Assembly (NCBI RefSeq): GCF_000671395.1
Contig: NZ_AQQY01000003.1
Span: 228,417 to 292,416, forward strand
Origin: Actibacterium atlanticum
GTDB taxonomy: Bacteria > Pseudomonadota > Alphaproteobacteria > Rhodobacterales > Rhodobacteraceae
Direction of reading: 5' to 3'
Length of the DNA stretch: 64,000 nucleotides
Shown here piece after piece: positions 60,630-64,000 of this stretch. Both the position numbers and the translations under genes were made by a program. The notes beneath the pieces are model-generated. The model worked only from the letters and a program-made list of their open reading frames with translations. It searched no databases and was not told the DNA's origin. Each line of letters begins with the position of its first letter. The stretch's first letter is position 1.

Positions 60630-62183
60630 ATGATGGATTGGGCCGGCCGTGCAATTGAAATCATGGCGATGACATTTGTCGTTGTCATCGGGGTGGCGGT
60701 GCTGGCCGCGGTGATCATGTTCTGGATCGACCGGACCCAAACCGGAGACGCGATCCGCCGGAACTATCCGGTAATCGGGCGCTTTCGCTCGCTGTTCAGC
60801 GAGCTGGGCGAATTCTTCCGCCAGTACTTCTTTGCTATGGACCGCGAGGAAATGCCGTTTAACCGCGCGCAACGCAACTGGGCCTATAACGCCTCTGAGA
60901 AAAAGGGGAATACGATTGCCTTTGGCTCGACCCGAAACCTGAACGTTCCCGGCACGCCGATCTTCATGAATGCTGTCTTCCCGCCGCTTGATGATCAGTA
61001 TTCAACGACTGAACCCCTGCTGATCGGGCCGCATTGCGCCAAACCCTATGAAGCGCCCTCAATCTTTAACATCTCGGGCATGTCTTACGGCGCGATTTCA
61101 AAACCAGCGGTGCAGGCACTTAGCCGAGGCGCCGCGCAGGCCGGGATTTGGTTGAACACCGGCGAAGGCGGTTTATCGCCCTATCACCTCGAGGGAGAGT
61201 GCCACATTGTCTATCAGATCGGCACCGCCAAATTCGGGGTGCGCGACGCCGCGGGCGATCTGAGCGATGACCGCCTGCGTCAGGTGGCCTCGAACCCACG
61301 GGTCAAGATGTTTGAAATCAAGCTTAGTCAGGGCGCCAAACCCGGCAAGGGAGGCATCCTGCCCGCCGCCAAGATCGACGAAGAGGTCGCACGCATTCGC
61401 GGTGTGCCCATGGGGCAAGATGCAATCTCGCCCAACCGCCACCGCGAGGTGAACGACTTTGACGGACTGCTGGACCTGATCGCCCGCATCCGCGACGTCA
61501 CCGGAAGACCGGTCGGTATCAAAACCTGTATCGGCTCGGCCGACCCGTGGTTCGACTTTTTCCGCGAGATCAAAGTACGCGGGGCTGAATCCGCGCCAGA
61601 CTTTATCACCGTCGATGGCGGCGAAGGTGGCACGGGGGCGGCACCCATGCCGTTGATGGATCTGGTCGGCCTGCCGCTGCGCGAAGCCTTGATCCGCATG
61701 GTGGACCTGCGCGATCTGGCCGGGCTGCATGATCGCATCCGCATCATCGCCAGCGGTAAGCTGATCGTGCCGGGCGATGTGGCCTGGGCGATTTGCCTTG
61801 GGGCCGACTTCGTGGTCTCGGCGCGTGGCTTCATGTTTTCGCTGGGCTGTATTCAGGCGCTCAAGTGCAACAAGAATACCTGCCCGACAGGCATCACCAC
61901 CCATATCCCATCCCTGCAAAAGGGCTTGGTGGTCGAAGAGAAAGACAAGCGCGTCGCCGCCTATGCCAAGGCCGTGATCAACGAGGTCGAAACCATCGCC
62001 CATTCTGTTGGCGTGCCAGAGCCGCGTCTGATGCGGCGGCGTCATGTGCGGGTTGTTGGCGATGATGGCGCATCGGTTCAGCTCAACGAACTCCACCCTT
62101 CGGTTCAAATTGATGACGAAGGACAGGTTTCAGCCGGGGGTCACCCACAGTTTGAGCAGGCCCTGAAGCGGATGCAGGTCTGA
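60630..62183 (+). CDS. Membrane-anchored FMN-binding glutamate-synthase-like protein
   Basis: 517 residues from ATG 60630 (GAGGAA upstream). An N-terminal membrane helix (MTFVVVIGVAVLAAVIMFW) precedes a glutamate-synthase-type TIM barrel with FMN motifs SGMSYGAISKPAVQAL, GGEGGTGAAPMPLMD and SGKLIVPGDVAW. A cysteine cluster CNKNTCPTGI resembles the [3Fe-4S] site of GltB. No amidotransferase or GltD domain is present. Members of this family are annotated as glutamate synthase but their substrates are uncertain. It is followed by msrP and msrQ on the same strand. Confidence 0.9.
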   Translation: MMDWAGRAIEIMAMTFVVVIGVAVLAAVIMFWIDRTQTGDAIRRNYPVIGRFRSLFSELGEFFRQYFFAMDREEMPFNRAQRNWAYNASEKKGNTIAFGSTRNLNVPGTPIFMNAVFPPLDDQYSTTEPLLIGPHCAKPYEAPSIFNISGMSYGAISKPAVQALSRGAAQAGIWLNTGEGGLSPYHLEGECHIVYQIGTAKFGVRDAAGDLSDDRLRQVASNPRVKMFEIKLSQGAKPGKGGILPAAKIDEEVARIRGVPMGQDAISPNRHREVNDFDGLLDLIARIRDVTGRPVGIKTCIGSADPWFDFFREIKVRGAESAPDFITVDGGEGGTGAAPMPLMDLVGLPLREALIRMVDLRDLAGLHDRIRIIASGKLIVPGDVAWAICLGADFVVSARGFMFSLGCIQALKCNKNTCPTGITTHIPSLQKGLVVEEKDKRVAAYAKAVINEVETIAHSVGVPEPRLMRRRHVRVVGDDGASVQLNELHPSVQIDDEGQVSAGGHPQFEQALKRMQV

Positions 62184-62288
62184 GGGCAGCGCGCCGATCC
62201 TGCACCGGTATTCTAACGCAGACGTGAGAAATGTTTTGATGCGCTTGCGATAATGTCTTCCTATCTGCCGGGGAAACAGAAGGGTCTA

Positions 62289-63191
62289 ATGCGCATGTAC
62301 CGCTCGAAGCTGAAATATTCCGACGTCACACCGAAAGAGATGTTCTTTAACCGCCGCCAGTTTCTGGCTGCGGCCGGGGCCAGCGCTTTCGCCCCAGCCG
62401 CCTTCGCGGCCAGCCCCTATGACACGGAAGAAACGCCCAACAGTTTCGAAGAGATCAGCAACTATAACAACTTTTATGAATTCGGACTGGGCAAAGAAGA
62501 CCCGGCCCGCAATGCCCATACCCTGACGACCGATCCCTGGTCGGTCAAAATCGACGGGCTGGTTGAACAGCCGGGCGACTATGATCTGGCCGACATTCTG
62601 GGCAATGTCACACAGGAAGAACGCATCTATCGTTTCCGCTGTGTCGAGGCCTGGTCGATGGTCGTGCCGTGGCGGGGGTTTGAGCTGGCCCAGCTGTTGG
62701 AGCGCGTGGGGGTTCAGCCCTCGGCCAAATACGTGGCCTTTGAAACGCTGGTCCGCCCCGAGGAAATGCCGGGTCAGCGCTCGGCCATTCTGGAATGGCC
62801 CTATCGTGAAGGGCTGCGCCTGGACGAGGCCATGCATCCGCTAACCCTGATGGCGACGGGGCTTTACGATCAGGACCTGCCCAACCAGAACGGTGCGCCT
62901 TTGCGTTTGGTGGTGCCGTGGAAATATGGCTTCAAGTCGATCAAGTCGATTGTCCGCATCACCCTGACCGAAGAAGAACCGCCTACCAGCTGGAACATGG
63001 CCAACCAGCGCGAGTACGGGTTCTATTCCAACGTGAACCCGCTGGTTGATCATCCACGCTGGTCGCAAGCCACCGAAAAACGCATTGGCGGGGGCTTGTT
63101 TGCCAAACGCATCCCCACCCCGATGTTCAATGGCTATGAAGAAGAGGTCGCCGACCTGTACGCAGGCATGGACCTGAAGGTGCACTTTTAA
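62289..63191 (+). CDS. msrP: Periplasmic methionine sulfoxide reductase catalytic subunit MsrP
   Basis: 300 residues from ATG 62289 (AGAAGGG upstream). A twin-arginine signal [11 protein letters not shown] directs export with folded molybdenum cofactor, and cleavage is likely after AFA (about residue 40). Cys118 in [15 protein letters not shown] coordinates molybdenum. Other motifs: [44 protein letters not shown]. MsrP repairs oxidised periplasmic methionines using electrons from MsrQ, encoded immediately downstream. Confidence 0.96.
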   Translation: MRMYRSKLKYSDVTPKEMFFNRRQFLAAAGASAFAPAAFAASPYDTEETPNSFEEISNYNNFYEFGLGKEDPARNAHTLTTDPWSVKIDGLVEQPGDYDLADILGNVTQEERIYRFRCVEAWSMVVPWRGFELAQLLERVGVQPSAKYVAFETLVRPEEMPGQRSAILEWPYREGLRLDEAMHPLTLMATGLYDQDLPNQNGAPLRLVVPWKYGFKSIKSIVRITLTEEEPPTSWNMANQREYGFYSNVNPLVDHPRWSQATEKRIGGGLFAKRIPTPMFNGYEEEVADLYAGMDLKVHF

Positions 63192-63194
63192 CCG

Positions 63195-63791
63195 ATGAAC
63201 CATCTGAACCAGCTTTTGCGCCGGGTGCCGGTCTGGCTGCTCTATACGGTGGCGCCGGTTTATCCCGCGTGGCTTCTCTATCTTGGTCTGACCGGCGGGT
63301 TAGGGGTGGAGCCTGTCGAGGTGTTGGAACACCGGATGGGCGAAGCCGCGTTGCAGTTGTTTGTGCTGACCCTTGCCATCAGCCCTCTGCGCCGGGTCGC
63401 CGGGCTGAACCTGCTGAAGTTCCGTCGTGCCATCGCGCTGATCGGCTTCTTCTACGTGGTGCTGCATCTGCTGGTCTGGGCGGTGCTGGATGTGCAGGCC
63501 CTGCATCGGGTCTGGGCGGATGTTCTGAAACGCCCCTACATCACCGTTGGGATGGTCGCGTGGGGGCTGATGATCCCTTTGGCGCTTACATCCAACGACT
63601 GGTTTGTGCGCAAACTGCGTGGAAACTGGCGTAAACTTCATCGTTTGACCTATGTCGCCGTGCCGCTTGGCGCCGTGCATTACGTAATGTTGGTCAAAGG
63701 CTGGCAGCTGGAGCCGCTTTTGTACCTCGCGGCGATCATCGGTCTTTTGGTGCTGAGACTCCGATTCAAGGCCCGGCGTCAGCCGGTTTGA
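63195..63791 (+). CDS. msrQ: Heme-binding membrane subunit MsrQ
   Basis: 198 residues, about six membrane helices, of the ferric-reductase-like/YedZ family that binds heme b and passes electrons from the quinone pool or a flavin reductase to MsrP. Motifs: LFVLTLAISPLRRVAGLNLLKFRRAIALIGFFYVVLHLLVW, RKLRGNWRKLHRLTYVAVPLGAVHYVML (segments with conserved histidines). It starts four bases after msrP. The tail ends at 63791. Confidence 0.95.
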   Translation: MNHLNQLLRRVPVWLLYTVAPVYPAWLLYLGLTGGLGVEPVEVLEHRMGEAALQLFVLTLAISPLRRVAGLNLLKFRRAIALIGFFYVVLHLLVWAVLDVQALHRVWADVLKRPYITVGMVAWGLMIPLALTSNDWFVRKLRGNWRKLHRLTYVAVPLGAVHYVMLVKGWQLEPLLYLAAIIGLLVLRLRFKARRQPV

Positions 63792-63921
63792 ATCACTCTC
63801 CCTGTGGACAACTCTGATCAGGGTGAATGTTTGCTGGGGTTTGCGACGGTTGTTCGGCATTTTCCTGCAGTGCAGCAAAAAACATATCACTCCAAGTCCT
63901 TGTTATTATTCACAAAACCAT

Positions 63922-63957
63922 CTTTTTTGCAAAAACTGTCATCTTTCTGCAAAAAAG
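63922..63957. repeat. Perfect inverted repeat CTTTTTTGCA / TGCAAAAAAG
   Basis: Ten-base arms at 63922-63931 and 63948-63957 with a 16-base spacer, immediately upstream of the promoter-like sequence at 63961. A/T tracts here could act as an UP element or as a regulator site. Confidence 0.45.
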
Positions 63958-63960
63958 CAC

Positions 63961-63989
63961 TTGCGGGTTTGGGTGGGTAGCCTTAGAAC
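63961..63989 (+). promoter_or_regulatory. Promoter-like sequence at the right edge, possibly for an rRNA operon
   Basis: TTGCGG (63961-63966), a 17-base spacer and TAGAAC (63984-63989), followed by a C-rich discriminator CCCCCTTCACCG. TTGCG(C/G)-17-TAGAAC with A-tracts upstream is the pattern I recall for Rhodobacterales rRNA promoters. No gene follows within the window, so the rRNA link is inference. Confidence 0.4.
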
Positions 63990-64000
63990 CCCCTTCACCG

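Noticed and set aside
1..64000. CRISPR arrays, insertion sequences, prophage genes and integrases
   Set aside because: No regular repeat-spacer array, transposase, terminal inverted repeat pair or phage structural gene was recognised. The GGxGxD repeats seen in DNA near 22.4 and 56.7 kb are RTX coding repeats.

Overview
The window is a gene-dense, GC-rich stretch of an alphaproteobacterial chromosome, most likely Rhodobacterales (Roseobacter group). I infer this from the protein families: a DUF3035 lipoprotein, a 41-residue L36 without zinc cysteines, an M16 protease pair, class I PHA synthase, a zinc-ribbon DinB, MsrP/MsrQ and heparinase next to purH. No insertion sequence, prophage, integrase or CRISPR array was seen. 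Most of the window is ordinary housekeeping chromosome.

Layout. 1-4.7 kb (minus): ctpA (cut by the window edge), an EnvC-like factor, gpmI, rlmH and rsfS. 4.7-10.2 kb (plus): leuC and leuD with their terminator, a membrane protein, a secreted endonuclease/phosphatase-like protein, then leuB. 10.3-13.4 kb: an EamA transporter, tRNA-Pro(CGG), an RTX protein and an unrecognised gene. 13.5-21.4 kb: pnp and rpsO, both on the minus strand, are separated by a five-gene plus-strand redox operon. 21.5-30.3 kb: small membrane proteins, a divergent pair of related RTX/non-RTX proteins, DUF1643, DUF2189, truB, a DUF2233 protein, rbfA, dapB, a DEAD-box helicase and two small proteins. 30.3-42.4 kb (plus): rsmB, a heparinase-like protein, purH, lspA, a DUF3035 lipoprotein, two M16 proteases, mutL, rmuC and DUF3775. 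42.5-55.5 kb: isochorismatase/GlxA-type regulator, phaC, rpmJ, tRNA-Val(GAC), an N-formylglutamate amidohydrolase, dinB, SPFH/NfeD, an HxlR regulator with a divergent oxidoreductase, pyrF, clpB and a PLAT-domain protein. 55.6-64 kb: two RTX proteins (one a fasciclin-fasciclin-RTX chimera), two tandem fasciclin proteins, DUF302, a membrane FMN glutamate-synthase-like protein, msrP and msrQ, and a promoter-like sequence at the right edge that resembles an rRNA operon promoter.

The most unusual region is the operon at 16078-21036. It encodes (1) an FAD/NAD(P) oxidoreductase fused to a BFD-type [2Fe-2S] domain and to a membrane domain with two pairs of histidines spaced 14 residues apart, as expected of a di-heme cytochrome b; (2) a membrane-anchored cytochrome with ten CXXCH motifs and one CX4CH motif; (3) a Tll0287-like (DUF3365) monoheme protein; (4) a small class I cytochrome c; and (5) a single-domain globin. 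Together they look like a complete path from cytoplasmic NAD(P)H across the membrane to periplasmic hemes. Its substrate cannot be read from the sequence; a nitrogen oxide is one possibility.
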